NCBI GenBank assembly: GCA_030374805.1
Contig: JARGSG010000224.1
Coordinates: forward strand, 558,001 to 622,000
Reading direction: 5' to 3'
From: Gracilaria gracilis
Taxonomy: Eukaryota > Rhodophyta > Florideophyceae > Gracilariales > Gracilariaceae
DNA length: 64,000 bases
Below, piece after piece: positions 19,979 to 30,060 of this stretch. The number at the start of each line of letters is the position of its first letter. The stretch's first letter is position 1. The position numbers and the translations under genes were made by a program. The notes below the pieces were generated by a model. That model was not told where the DNA came from, made no database searches, and saw only the letters and a list, made by a program, of their open reading frames with translations.

Positions 19979-20560
19979 CCCGATGATAGTTTATCTACAC
20001 ACGAGGGAATAATCGTCGGGGAATTGAACGGCGCATGACTGTTGAGCCGGCTGCAGCTTACCGTCAGCGTACACGTCGAGAAACGGCACGCCGGTGTCAG
20101 CTGGCTGCGACGAACAGAAAAATGGCGCAGCGACGTTCCACGCGGATGACGTGGAAGCGTGGCACGCTCCACGGGCGCCCGAACAATTGGCGCGAAAGTG
20201 TACTGGACCAAAATTTGAACGAGTCACTGGAGTTGGGCGTGCGCTTTGATCCGAAGCGCGCGAAAATCTCCAGCGGTGCCTCCTTCAAACCTCCTCTGCT
20301 GTCCTGTTGCGTTTATATATCCAACTCCCCCCCCCCCCCCCACCCCCCCCTCCCCCCCTCCCCCTGCGCCCAAGCGGCGCCCCGTGGCAAAAGACTTCGC
20401 CCCTCTTCTTGCCTTCTTGTGCGGCGTTTGTTCCGGCCGCCTTCCGTACCTACTACCCTTCTTCTTTCCGCACCAAGCCGTTCGGAGTTTCGCACTACCC
20501 TTCCCCTTCGCTTTCTTGTTATTGCACTTCTGTGCCTTGCGCGTTCATCATAATTCCCCC
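19979..20560. promoter_or_regulatory. Promoter and 5' UTR of the Tudor-like gene with poly-C tract
   Basis: TTTATATAT occurs at about 20311. A run of 15 C (20327-20341) and further C/T tracts follow. The open frame continues upstream of the ATG at 20561, but it is only Pro/Leu-rich pyrimidine-tract translation and is not credible protein. Confidence 0.45.
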
Positions 20561-22561
20561 ATGGGCGTCCCGCGCAGTAAATCGTCGCGCCGCGACAAGA
20601 ATAAGCGCACGATGTGGGAAAAGCAGCAGGGGCGTGCCATGATAGGCCGCCATATACAAATCACCTGGCCCTCCGACAATGCCGTCTACACTGCGCTTGT
20701 CGTCGACTTTTACCCCAACGAAAATCAACACAAAGTGCTGTACAGTTCCGATGAGTCGATCGAGGTTCTAGAGCTGGGCGACGGACCAAACCAGCGTTCG
20801 TGGGCACGCGCGCGTGAGCTAGAAGGTGATCCTCTAGTGGGAAAGCGAATTGTTCTGTTTGATCATGGCGAAGCGCCCGGTGATGAATGGTTTGACTTTA
20901 TGCGCGATGAATCTCAGATGCCGGAAGAAAAGTTCCAAGTCATTGTGCTGCAGAGAATCAAAAACGTTGTCAAGGATGATGTCGTTGGTCCTATGGCCAG
21001 CGGTAAGCATGCGTTTTATCGTGTGCTAAACGTCATAAACGACTACCTTGCGCTTATCGACCTTGCCGCCACAGACTACGAGCTTTCCGCCGCCGCCGAA
21101 CAACAGCCAGAACAGCAACAGGAGCAGCAACCTGAGCCTGTGGTTTCTTCTCCTTCCCCTGGTCCGCAGCTACCCGAAGCCGAAGATGAGCCCCAAGCAT
21201 ACTCCAAGGACGAGGAGGAGTACAATCCCGATAAAGAAATGGATATAGGTGAAGAAAGTGATGAAGAAGTGATGCCATCTTCTAGTCGCCGCCGTCAGCT
21301 TGCTGAAGATCCTCATCCCGCTCCACCACGAAGGGACACTCGTGTTGCCCCGGATCCGGATCCTGAGGAGGACGATTTAGACATTGACATTTACAAAGTT
21401 GCAAAAGTTGTCTCCGCGGATCGCGTTGTGGAGGCTGACCAACCCTTCGAACCTGCTCTTGATATCGACGTTGACCAAGACGATCTCATGGCTTCCCCGC
21501 TCAAAGGTGGGGCCGAGTACGGTGGGTCGCAAGAAACCCGCGACGAACCTATCGAACGCTCTGTTTCAAAGGGAAAGCGAAAGCCACCGCCAAAACCATC
21601 CCCGTTCCCGGAGTTGGATGACGACGAAAACGGTCAGGATACCGCCTCTGACAACGAAGACGATGGCTTGAAGTCAAAAAGCAGGAAGATTCAATGCCAA
21701 GTTGGGGACTTCATTGTACTAGATACTGGTATCGGCGGCGCTCCTCGCAAAGCATATGTCGAAGCCCATCTGCCGGAGACTGATACTCATTTCGTTGCCT
21801 TTTGTGACAGAAGAGGCGGCAATTTACAAATCAAGTTAACTCCGGAGAACCACAAAGTGCTAAACGAAAATGAAGGCAAGCAACTGGCAAGGAAGAAGCA
21901 AGACACGTTCGACGACGACGTTGACGTTGCAATGCTCTCCGATGAAGCACCTGAACCGAAACCGAAACGTGTGCAAAAACGAAAGGCAAAGACCCCAGCG
22001 AGACAAAAGAAGCGAGGGGGTCGAAGGATAGGATCCCCAGAAGTCAAAGGGCAATCTGCGAATCAAGATATTTGCGGCAGGTGTATTTCCATTGTCTGGC
22101 CGAAGGAGAACCTGGTGTATGTTGCATTGGTTCTAGGATACAGTTCGTTTTCTTTGCAACATCAAATTGTTTATATGGTCGATCACTGTATTGAAACTCT
22201 CAATCTGAAATACAGGGAATGGACGCTCCTACCTCGTGAAAAGGAGCCATGGATGGACAATGGTCTGGTTGGTAAGAGACTATACGTGTTCTGGCCTGGT
22301 GAGTACGATGATGAAGAAAGTCAAGTGCTAGCCAGACAAGCTTTCGGTGACGACACAAAGGTTCCTTACGAGGCGTACGTATTGAGTTATGTCGGAGAAG
22401 GAAAGTACAAAATTATCTACCCTGCTACAGAAGACACGGAGATTCGGGTGCTTCGAGCTACCGACGATGAAGACGCATCTGCACTGGAGAAAGAATGGGA
22501 CTTGTTGGACGAAGGTGTAAGTGAAATTGAAGGCTTGCCTATCATTGGATGGACAGACTGA
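20561..22561 (+). CDS. Multi-Tudor-like (Agenet/PDS5-type) chromatin protein
   Basis: From the ATG at 20561 the protein is 666 residues, with a basic N-terminus. At least three related units follow the Tudor/Agenet pattern 'WP.D..vY.alV..y....H.V.Y...iE.L.L': about residues 28-75 (IGRHIQITWPSDNAVYTALV), about 385-430 (GDFIVLDTGIGG), and about 505-555 (CGRCISIVWPKENLVYVALV). The first and third are each followed by a second conserved unit beginning LVGKR, so the protein has a duplicated two-part module. The linker is acidic and low-complexity with basic nuclear-localisation-like clusters. Tudor-class folds bind methylated histone tails or act in cohesin regulation; the partner here is inference. 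Confidence 0.62.
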   Translation: MGVPRSKSSRRDKNKRTMWEKQQGRAMIGRHIQITWPSDNAVYTALVVDFYPNENQHKVLYSSDESIEVLELGDGPNQRSWARARELEGDPLVGKRIVLFDHGEAPGDEWFDFMRDESQMPEEKFQVIVLQRIKNVVKDDVVGPMASGKHAFYRVLNVINDYLALIDLAATDYELSAAAEQQPEQQQEQQPEPVVSSPSPGPQLPEAEDEPQAYSKDEEEYNPDKEMDIGEESDEEVMPSSSRRRQLAEDPHPAPPRRDTRVAPDPDPEEDDLDIDIYKVAKVVSADRVVEADQPFEPALDIDVDQDDLMASPLKGGAEYGGSQETRDEPIERSVSKGKRKPPPKPSPFPELDDDENGQDTASDNEDDGLKSKSRKIQCQVGDFIVLDTGIGGAPRKAYVEAHLPETDTHFVAFCDRRGGNLQIKLTPENHKVLNENEGKQLARKKQDTFDDDVDVAMLSDEAPEPKPKRVQKRKAKTPARQKKRGGRRIGSPEVKGQSANQDICGRCISIVWPKENLVYVALVLGYSSFSLQHQIVYMVDHCIETLNLKYREWTLLPREKEPWMDNGLVGKRLYVFWPGEYDDEESQVLARQAFGDDTKVPYEAYVLSYVGEGKYKIIYPATEDTEIRVLRATDDEDASALEKEWDLLDEGVSEIEGLPIIGWTD

Positions 22562-23253
22562 GCATATCGGACATGTACATTGAAGAAGAATCTTAAGCTT
22601 TGCTGTTTCTGTGGTAGAATAAAAGCTCAAATGATCGTTTTCGATAATGATATTGTTGATGAGTTTGAGCCAGACTCGTTGTTGTCTCACCATCTATCTT
22701 TCAACAGCTTGTATGCTTCACAGCGTTTCTTTTTTGTTTTACGTGCATTGTACGCATATGAATGAACAAAATCGAGAGAATAGACAAGTCACAACTCACC
22801 ATCGGCAGAAAATCTTGATGTGAAGTCCAGCAAGAATGAAGTAGTGGGTGCCTAGCCAGCACGCGTGGTACAAGGGTAGTGCTTTTGAATTCGCAACATG
22901 AGTGAAGCAGTCAGGGACCCTAGAGCTACACTCTGTATGTGTATTTCGCCACGCAGTTTACAAGGGTGGATAGAACTTGAGTCATAGAAGCAGTTGTGAA
23001 TCACAACTTGTGATACAGTTTTTGGAACAATACAAAATAAGAACACATCTGTGGAGGAAGCCAATGATAGACCAAATAATGGGATTCTGATCGCGAATAA
23101 TTTAGCACGATCTGGCGCGGTCATGGTGACAATAGTATAACTTTTCTTTTTGTCCATTTGGAGAAATGAGTAGCACATTGTCGCGCAGCATGTAGCAGAG
23201 AAAGCACTTGAAAGGGAACTGCACAAACGGCAAAAGAGAAGCCCCACAAGAAG
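22562..23253. other. Intergenic region
   Basis: No feature is recognised apart from TACAAGGGTA at 22869-22878. Confidence 0.4.
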
Positions 23254-23559
23254 GTGATGATGATAATGACGGACACCATGACAAACAACACGGTAGAAAC
23301 CAGCCTTATGATCCAAGACAAGATTCCCGGCGTAGCGGTACAATGCGTTAACAGATTGACTGCACACGAGTATCCGCACGGCAGTCTCTGCAGCACGGAT
23401 TGTGCACTGGCTGATGAGCAGGTTGAGCGCGCAAGGTTTCTGAGGCAGCGCGGCGAGTTTGCGGAATTGACGCAGGAACTAACGCGCCTTCGAATGCGCG
23501 GAGAGCTTCTCCAAGGTGAGAGTGACGGTGTTGGTTTCGGATTGACGAACGTGTACTGA
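23254..23559 (+). CDS. Hypothetical protein, weak candidate
   Basis: The 101-residue frame has a central helix-forming charged segment (DEQVERARFLRQRGEFAELTQ) that looks protein-like. The ends look like run-on sequence, and a possible GTGAGA donor follows the codons for ELLQ. It may be one exon of a spliced gene. No homology is recognised. Confidence 0.22.
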   Translation: MMMIMTDTMTNNTVETSLMIQDKIPGVAVQCVNRLTAHEYPHGSLCSTDCALADEQVERARFLRQRGEFAELTQELTRLRMRGELLQGESDGVGFGLTNVY

Positions 23560-25767
23560 TGCTTTTGCCAATTGTTCGGACAGGAAGATTGAGTGTGAGA
23601 GACGGATGGGTTTGCAATTTTGACAGCGTTGTGAGAGGTGGAGGTGCAGTAATGGAGGCTGAGATAGCACTCTGATCTGAAGATGCGGGTGATTGTTGAG
23701 CAGAGGGTGCGACAGTACGAGGGTTAGATGGGTGCGATTATCAATGATACGATGGGATATGCTGTTGGAGAAGAAGGAAATGGAGGGAAAAGTGAAGGTG
23801 AAGCGCCACGGCTGAATGTAATAGTGCAACGGATGGGATAAAGGGAGCATGAAGAGGGCGAGGAATGAGAACAACATTATGGAGATGGGTTGCGATGAAG
23901 ATGTGGTTTTTACATGTACAGTACACACGAGTGAGATATATATATATGGTTCACCGGCGAGCCATTGAGAAGTAAATAGTGGGAAACGATGGAAAGCAAG
24001 TTGCATGAGTGGGTTTTAGTGAAACAAAAAGTGATGGGCACTGACTGACGAGTTTGGTATCTGTATGTGTAAGAAGGCAGCAAGAAGGCTGAGTGAGAGC
24101 ATTTGTAGAAGAACACGCGTCGGACGAAAACAGGGTGGCGGCTGGTGAAGGTGGCCACTTGTTGCAGAATGGTTTGAGAAGGGGTGTTTGTCTCAGCTGG
24201 CTGTGGCATAAAGTTGGGCGAGTGTTTTGTATGAGGTTCAGCCAGTGGGCCCGATTAGACGGGACGGCGGGGGTAGGGGTCGGGGGGGGGGGGGGGGGGG
24301 GGGGGGGGGCGAGGCGTGGAGCGCAGCGACAGGTGAAGTAGTACACAGTGGTGAGCACGGCGACGGTGGAATGGGCGGCGTCATCCATAGGAGCATATCG
24401 ATAGTGCGGTACAAGGGTATGTATGTTTTGTGTTAACAACAATGAGCGCCGTCTGGGACACTGCGCGTCGTGCGCGTCGTGCGCGCGTGTCCCGTCGTGC
24501 GGCTCGGTCGCGCAGCACGCCGCGGGTACAATCTATGCAGTCTGCGCCCGCGACCCGCGGCCTCCCGCGCGGCCAATGGCGCAGTCTGCGCAGTCTGCAC
24601 CCGCGGCCTCCTGCGCGACCGACGACCTTCACGACGGCATTCGCGCGGACGACGCGACAAATTTGTTCTATACAGAGAGTCTGTAGATCGTGTTCGACCT
24701 CATGTACGTGTCAACGTGACGTACGTGGTATCGTGTTGTGCGCGGCAACGTGTCCAGCAGTGACCACGTTCCACCACAGCGGCGCAGCGCACAGCAGTAG
24801 TGGCGCGACTCGAATAGAAAAGGGGAGCGCGGCCGACAACGGCCGCGCCGACGGCGGCGACGCTACGAAGAGCGCGACGAAGAGCGCGGTGGACGTAACT
24901 TTAGATGATGTCTAGTTTCAATCGCGTGTGTTCTACCGTTGGTAAACTGTTGTTTTTCTTTCGGCGTTGACATGATCAGCGCGCGCGACGGAAGCGTTCG
25001 TGGAACAAGCGTGTAGGCGCGCGATAGGCAGCGCCGTATCTATCGAAAGCACGCGATGAACTCTCTACCGACACTAAAACAAAAGGCGCGCTTGGCCGCA
25101 ACGCCATGGCCAACGCGCGCCGCGTTCATCGCAACAACAAACGCCGATGCCATAAAACCGTGCGACTCGCCCAGCTCCATGGCGTTTGCACGACCAACCG
25201 CATCAACAAGCCAAGCAGCGTAGCTGCCCGTGTAAGAGATAACACGAAGGTAAATTTACAACGTAGTGTAGCTGCAAGGACAACGGTAGCGGAATGCTAC
25301 CCAGTAGTGAGATAGTAAAGTTACCAACGGTAGATACCCACGCACCACGCTGCACGTTGTCTTACTAAAGTTATCAGATGCGCACGGCGACGCGTTGGAG
25401 ACGCGCGCGCCAAGTGGCCCCCCCCATCCGGGAATACCTTCTGTAATGCGGCGCCGATCCCAAACCGTCACAAAAGCGCACCAAAACGGCCATCTGTAAA
25501 TGCGCCACCCGCCGCCCTTACACAGCGCCCCAAACTCGCCCCATCACACCGCCACGCTCCGCGACAAATGGCGCGGGTGAACGCCACGAGACGCATCGCA
25601 TCATCGCCTTCCCCACGCGCGAGTACCTCTCCCACACCATCCTTTCGCAATCAAATCGCCCCGTCGCACACACTCAATCCACCCCCCTTCCCCACCCCAC
25701 TAACCCCCCGCCGTCCACGCGCGCGAGTCTTTGTTCCCCGCGCGTCCGTGCCCGTCCACCCGCAACC
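23560..25767. other. Gene-poor, compositionally extreme region
   Basis: A purine-rich stretch (23.6-24.2 kb) leads to a run of 28 G (24282-24309), then GC-rich DNA with many CGCG words. Arg-rich frames between 24.4 and 24.9 kb occur on both strands and reflect base composition, not genes. TACAAGGGTA (24410-24419) and TACCGTTGGTA (24934-24944), then TACCAACGGTA (25322-25332), lie in this block, upstream of the gene at 25768. CACTAAC at about 25698 with an AG 24 nt on could mark a 5' UTR intron of that gene. Confidence 0.4.
24282..24309. repeat. Homopolymer run of 28 G
   Basis: An uninterrupted G run, directly preceded by further G-rich sequence. Its length may be imprecise in the assembly. 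Confidence 0.9.
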
Positions 25768-26964
25768 ATGCGGCTCGTGCTCGTTCTCGCCGTCGCCTTG
25801 TCGTTGCTTTGGTGCTCCACGGCCGTTCCGTTACCACGCCAACAGGATATTCCGGTCCCAGACGCGCAGCCCGATGAGGTGCTAGTGCCCACCGGTCCGA
25901 CGCCGTCGCCGTCGTCGTCGCCGATTCCGCCGCCCGTTACCCAGCCGCCCACCACCACCACTACCACCGCCGCCGCGACCACGCCGGCGGCGACCGTCCC
26001 TCCCTCGCCATCGCCCGGCCAAACAGGCGTGACGCCGCCACTCATCCCGCCCACCGACGGCGCTGATGGCGCTGATGGCGCTGATGGCGCTGACGGCGTC
26101 GGCGACGGCGGCGCCGACGGCAGTGGCGCGCAAGGCAGCTCCGATCTGGACGGACGGTCGCAGCGCTGGCGCGCCGGCATGATAGGCGGGCTGATAGGCG
26201 GGCTGTTCGCGCTGCTGCTGCTGATAGTGTTCGTGTTACTGGTAGCGCTACGTCGGCGAGAGCCGCAGCAAGCAACGGGCGAGTACTCGGCAGCGCAGGC
26301 CGGCGTGGACGCGTCGGGCACGGAGGTGGTGGTGGACGCGGCGGCGTTCAGGAAGGACGAGGCGCGCGACATGGGGCCGGCCGTACCGCCGTCGGGCGGC
26401 GGCGATATGCTGGCGGCGCTGCCGCCCGTGGCGGCCACCGCTTCTTCGTCGGACGAGGGCGTGACGCCACCCGTGAAGCGCGGCCCCACGCCGCCGCCGC
26501 ACGACTACGTGCTGGGCGCCGGCCCTGCCGCGACGCGCACGGACTTTATCGAGCTGCGTACCAAGTTTGAGCGCGACGAGATTGGCGACAACTCCGCGGT
26601 GCTGGGCGTGGAGCGCGGCATTACGATGGGGGCGGCGGCGGCGGCGGCAGGCGCGGGAGCGGGAGCGGCTGCGGTGGGGACGACGCAGCGCAGCGGCGTG
26701 AAGGAGGAGGAGGCGGCAGTGACGACGACGGCGACGACAGGAGCAGCGGCAGCGGCAGCGGCGGCGGCAGACAGAGAGGGCGACACGGTGGCGATGCCGT
26801 TCGAGTGGCAGGAGCGGGCGATAGCGGGCGGGGACGGGTCCGGGGTGGTGTCGGACGCACCGGTGGCGTCGGGGGCGGCCAGCATTGGCGAGGAGAGCGG
26901 CGACATGCCCAGCCTGGAGCGCGACGCGATGCAGCGCGAGCGCGGCGGTGGAGATGCGTACTGA
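25768..26964 (+). CDS. Type I membrane protein with Pro/Thr-rich ectodomain
   Basis: The 398-residue protein has a signal peptide (about residues 1-20). Its Pro/Ser/Thr-rich ectodomain (about 21-95) is probably heavily O-glycosylated and contains four tandem DGA repeats. A transmembrane helix of glycine-zipper type (GGLIGGLFALLLLIVFVLL) is followed by Arg residues and an Ala/Gly-rich cytoplasmic tail of about 230 residues. This architecture resembles fungal wall-stress sensors and other mucin-like surface proteins, but there is no WSC Cys domain, so function is unassigned. GC content is very high, and the low-complexity Ala runs may vary between strains. Confidence 0.62.
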   Translation: MRLVLVLAVALSLLWCSTAVPLPRQQDIPVPDAQPDEVLVPTGPTPSPSSSPIPPPVTQPPTTTTTTAAATTPAATVPPSPSPGQTGVTPPLIPPTDGADGADGADGADGVGDGGADGSGAQGSSDLDGRSQRWRAGMIGGLIGGLFALLLLIVFVLLVALRRREPQQATGEYSAAQAGVDASGTEVVVDAAAFRKDEARDMGPAVPPSGGGDMLAALPPVAATASSSDEGVTPPVKRGPTPPPHDYVLGAGPAATRTDFIELRTKFERDEIGDNSAVLGVERGITMGAAAAAAGAGAGAAAVGTTQRSGVKEEEAAVTTTATTGAAAAAAAAADREGDTVAMPFEWQERAIAGGDGSGVVSDAPVASGAASIGEESGDMPSLERDAMQRERGGGDAY

Positions 26965-27402
26965 CGGATTCTTGGTGCAATTGTTTTGCGGTTTTTTCGG
27001 CGCCTTTTGTTGTTGTTTTTTCAGTAAAGACAGAAGCTAATCCCAAATTGGTGTTCCACTGGAACGCGTGCCGCGCGCTGCGCAGCGGCTGCGTAGCGCG
27101 CGCCGCGCCAGCGCCGCGCCAGCGCGCACACGTTGCACGGCTGGACACGCGCTGTGGCGTGCAACAGGCTGGGTGCCAACATCACACGGCGCGCGTGTGT
27201 CTGCGCGCACTGGCGCAGCGCTGCTAATTTGTGGTGGCAGCAATTAACGACAGCGCGCCTTGCTGGCGGCGGGCTGCCGAGCTGCTGCTGAGCGCGACCA
27301 AGGCGAGCACATAACGTTTATATAAGGCGCGCGCGCCGAGCCGGGCGCGCCCACCCGCGCCGCTGCGCGCTCATTCACGCCGCAGCCGCCGCCGCCGTCG
27401 CT
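26965..27402. promoter_or_regulatory. Promoter of the kinase-ARM gene
   Basis: TTATATAAGG at about 27318, roughly 80 bases before the ATG, is a convincing TATA box. Short inverted GCGC-rich repeats precede it. Confidence 0.5.
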
Positions 27403-28573
27403 ATGGATCTGCAACTGGACCCCAAGCGAGTGGCGCTACTGACGGACGCCGACGGCAGCGCCACCGTGCTGGGCCGCGGCGCGTTCGGCGTGGTGTACGC
27501 CGGCGTGGTGGACGGCGTCTACCCCGTGGCGCTCAAGCAAGTGCGCGTGCTCGGCGCGTCGCACACACGCGCCGCCGCCGCCGCCGAGTACGTGCACGAC
27601 GACGACGCGCAGCTGCGCACGGCGCCGCTGTCGCGGCGCGAGCGGCAGCTGCAGGCGGCACGGCGCCAGCTCACGCGCGAAATCGCGCAGTACGCACGGC
27701 TGCGACGCGTGCGCGCAGTGGCGTCGCTGTACGGCGTGGTGCGAGACGGCGCGCACGGAACGGCGCCGCTGCTGGTGGTGGAGCGGCTGGCGTGCTCGCT
27801 GGCCTCCGTGCTGGCGCACACGCCGCTGCTGAGCGTGGCCGATACGCTCACGCTGGCCGCTTCGGCCGCCGCCGCGCTGGCTGAGCTGCATGGCAGCGGC
27901 GCGGCGCACGGCGATGTGAAGCCGTCCAACTTGCTGCTCACGCGCGCGCCGGACGGCGCGGGCCGACTGCGTCCCGGCACGGAGGTCAAGCTGGTGGACC
28001 TGGGCGCGGCGCGGCACGAGGACGACGACGACGAAGAAGAAGAGGAGGAGGAAGACGACGAGGAGGCGCGCATCGACAGCATGATGGGCGGGCCGCTGTC
28101 TGCGCGCGGCACGCCGCGCTACCTGGCACCCGAGGCGTGGGGCGGGCCGCGCGCGCTGCGGCGCGTGAAGGACGCGCAGCGCGCCGACGTGTACGCGCTG
28201 GCCATGGTGCTGTTCCAGCTGGAGAGCGGCGCGCCGCCGTGGGCGCGCCTGCACCAGTGGCGCGTGTTTGGGCAGGTGGCCGTGCACGCGCGTCGGCCGC
28301 CCTTCGGCACCGATCCGCCGCGCGTGCGCGCGCTGCAGACGCTGGTGCAGCTCGCGTGGCAACAGCGCGCTGACTGCCGCCCCACTGCCGCCGCGCTGGC
28401 CGCCCGCCTTGCTGCCCTGCGTGACGCTGCGTGCGCCGCCGCCGCGCATGAGCGCTGCAACAGCGCCCCGCCTTCTTCGCCTACCAGCGTTCTTCCGCGC
28501 GCCGAGCGCGCCGCCGCCGCCGTTTGCACCTCCTCTTCCTCCTCTTCCTCCTCCTCCGCCGCTATGGACCTCG

Positions 28574-28624
<51 letters not shown>

Positions 28625-29384
28625 AGCCGCCGTCGCACGCGGCCGAGTACCACTTTCGCCAGCACGTGCTGGCCGACGACCCGCGCGCGCTCTGCGACGC
28701 CATCGTGGTACACGAGCGCGACGCGCGGCTATCCGCTGCCGCCATGGAGGCGCTCAGCGTGCTGCTGGACGACGCCAACCTGCCCAACTGTCGCGTGGCC
28801 GCCGCGCGCGCCGTGCTTCTGCCGGTGGCCAGCGCGTTGGCGCGCTTCGGCCACGCCGACCGCCGCCTGTGCAAGGCGGCGTGCGTGCTGGTACGTCGGC
28901 TGGCCGCCGTGCGCGACGCGGCCGTGGACAAGCACCTGCGCGCCGCCGGCGCGTGCGAGCTGTTGCTGCACTGCGCGCGCTGGCACCCGGCCGCGCTGCC
29001 CGTGGTGCTCAACGCCGTGGGCGCGCTCGCCAAGCTGGCCGCGCTCTCGCCGCAGCACGCGTGCATCGTGGTGGAGCTCGGCGGCGTGTCGCTTGCGTTG
29101 CGCGCGCTGGCGCGCAGCGCCACCACCTTTGGCAACGACCTGCCCGTCGCCACCGCCGCCTTGGACGTGCTCGCCGCGCTGGTGCGCGCGCACGCGCCCG
29201 CGCTGCTGGACGCGCACGTGGCGCGCGCCGTCGCGCAGTGCTGCGACCGCTTCGAAAGCGCCGAGCTGGACGCGCACGCCGTGCGGCTGCTGTACGCGCT
29301 GCTGGCCACGCCGGCCGGCTGCAATCGCGCCGTTGCCACGCCCGTGTGTCTGGCCGCGCTCTCCGCGCTCATTGACCGCTGCGT

Positions 29385-29435
<51 letters not shown>

Positions 29436-30060
29436 CGCGAATGGCGCCGCGCCCACCACGCTTAGCTATGCGCTGCACGTCGTGTCGCAGATGGCGAGTA
29501 GCCCGAACCGAAATGACGCTGCCGCCGTGTTCATGGCTACCACCATCGTGTCCTCCGTGATGGAGTGCAAGCCCGCGCTGCTGCGCATGTGCGCGCACGG
29601 TAACCTCACCCTGATTCATGCGTGCTTCGAGTGCCTCACCAACATGAGCACGCTGGGCACCGACGTGTGCGGCTCGCTGCAGATGTCGCATGTGTTTGCA
29701 TTCACCAATGAACTGGTGCAGTTTGCGCGCTCCGACGCCACCGTCGCGCTCAAGGCGGTGCTGTTCGTCAAAAGTATCATGCACGAGCTTCGCAATAGCT
29801 CGTATGCCGCTAATGTGCAGCAGCTTCAAATCATGCTCAACGATATGCACCAGCGGTGGAGCATGCAACCGGCCATTGCGCCGCATGTGAGGGACGCTAT
29901 GCGCGCGCTGGAACACGCTACAGCCATGCAGCGTGAGCGCACTGAGCCGCATACGCGTACGTTGCATCCGCCGGATGAGCGCCCTTCTGCCTCGCGCCAG
30001 CGCAGTGTTGGCGCGCCTTCCTTGTTGATTCGCCTTTTCTCCTCCAAGCACTCATCATAG
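27403..30060 (+). CDS. Divergent protein kinase fused to armadillo-like repeats
   Basis: The 885-residue protein has an N-terminal kinase domain (about 20-345). Visible motifs are the Gly loop GRGAFG (24-29), VALK (Lys 45), HGDVKPSN in place of HRDxKxxN (Asp 171), DLG in place of DFG (Asp 199) and APE. A 15-residue Glu/Asp run sits inside the activation segment. Ser-run and Pro-Ser repeats form the linker. The C-terminal 420 residues are Ala/Leu helices spaced like armadillo/HEAT repeats, interrupted by 16 Gln. ATP- and Mg-binding residues are all present, so it is probably active. The fusion suggests a signalling scaffold kinase. The region is extremely GC-rich; long frames on other strands here are shadows. 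Confidence 0.75.
29386..29433. repeat. (CAG)16 repeat encoding poly-Gln
   Basis: A pure CAG run of 48 bases inside the armadillo-like region of the kinase gene. Confidence 0.92.

Noticed and set aside
24430..24915. Arg/Ala-rich frames in the GC-rich block
   Set aside because: Both strands show comparable frames with near-random composition, as expected from CpG-rich noncoding DNA.
27436..29560. Several long frames (280-446 codons) antisense or out of frame within the kinase-ARM gene
   Set aside because: They are Arg/Ala-rich translations of a very GC-rich coding sequence and have no domain or start context; the kinase frame alone has conserved motifs.
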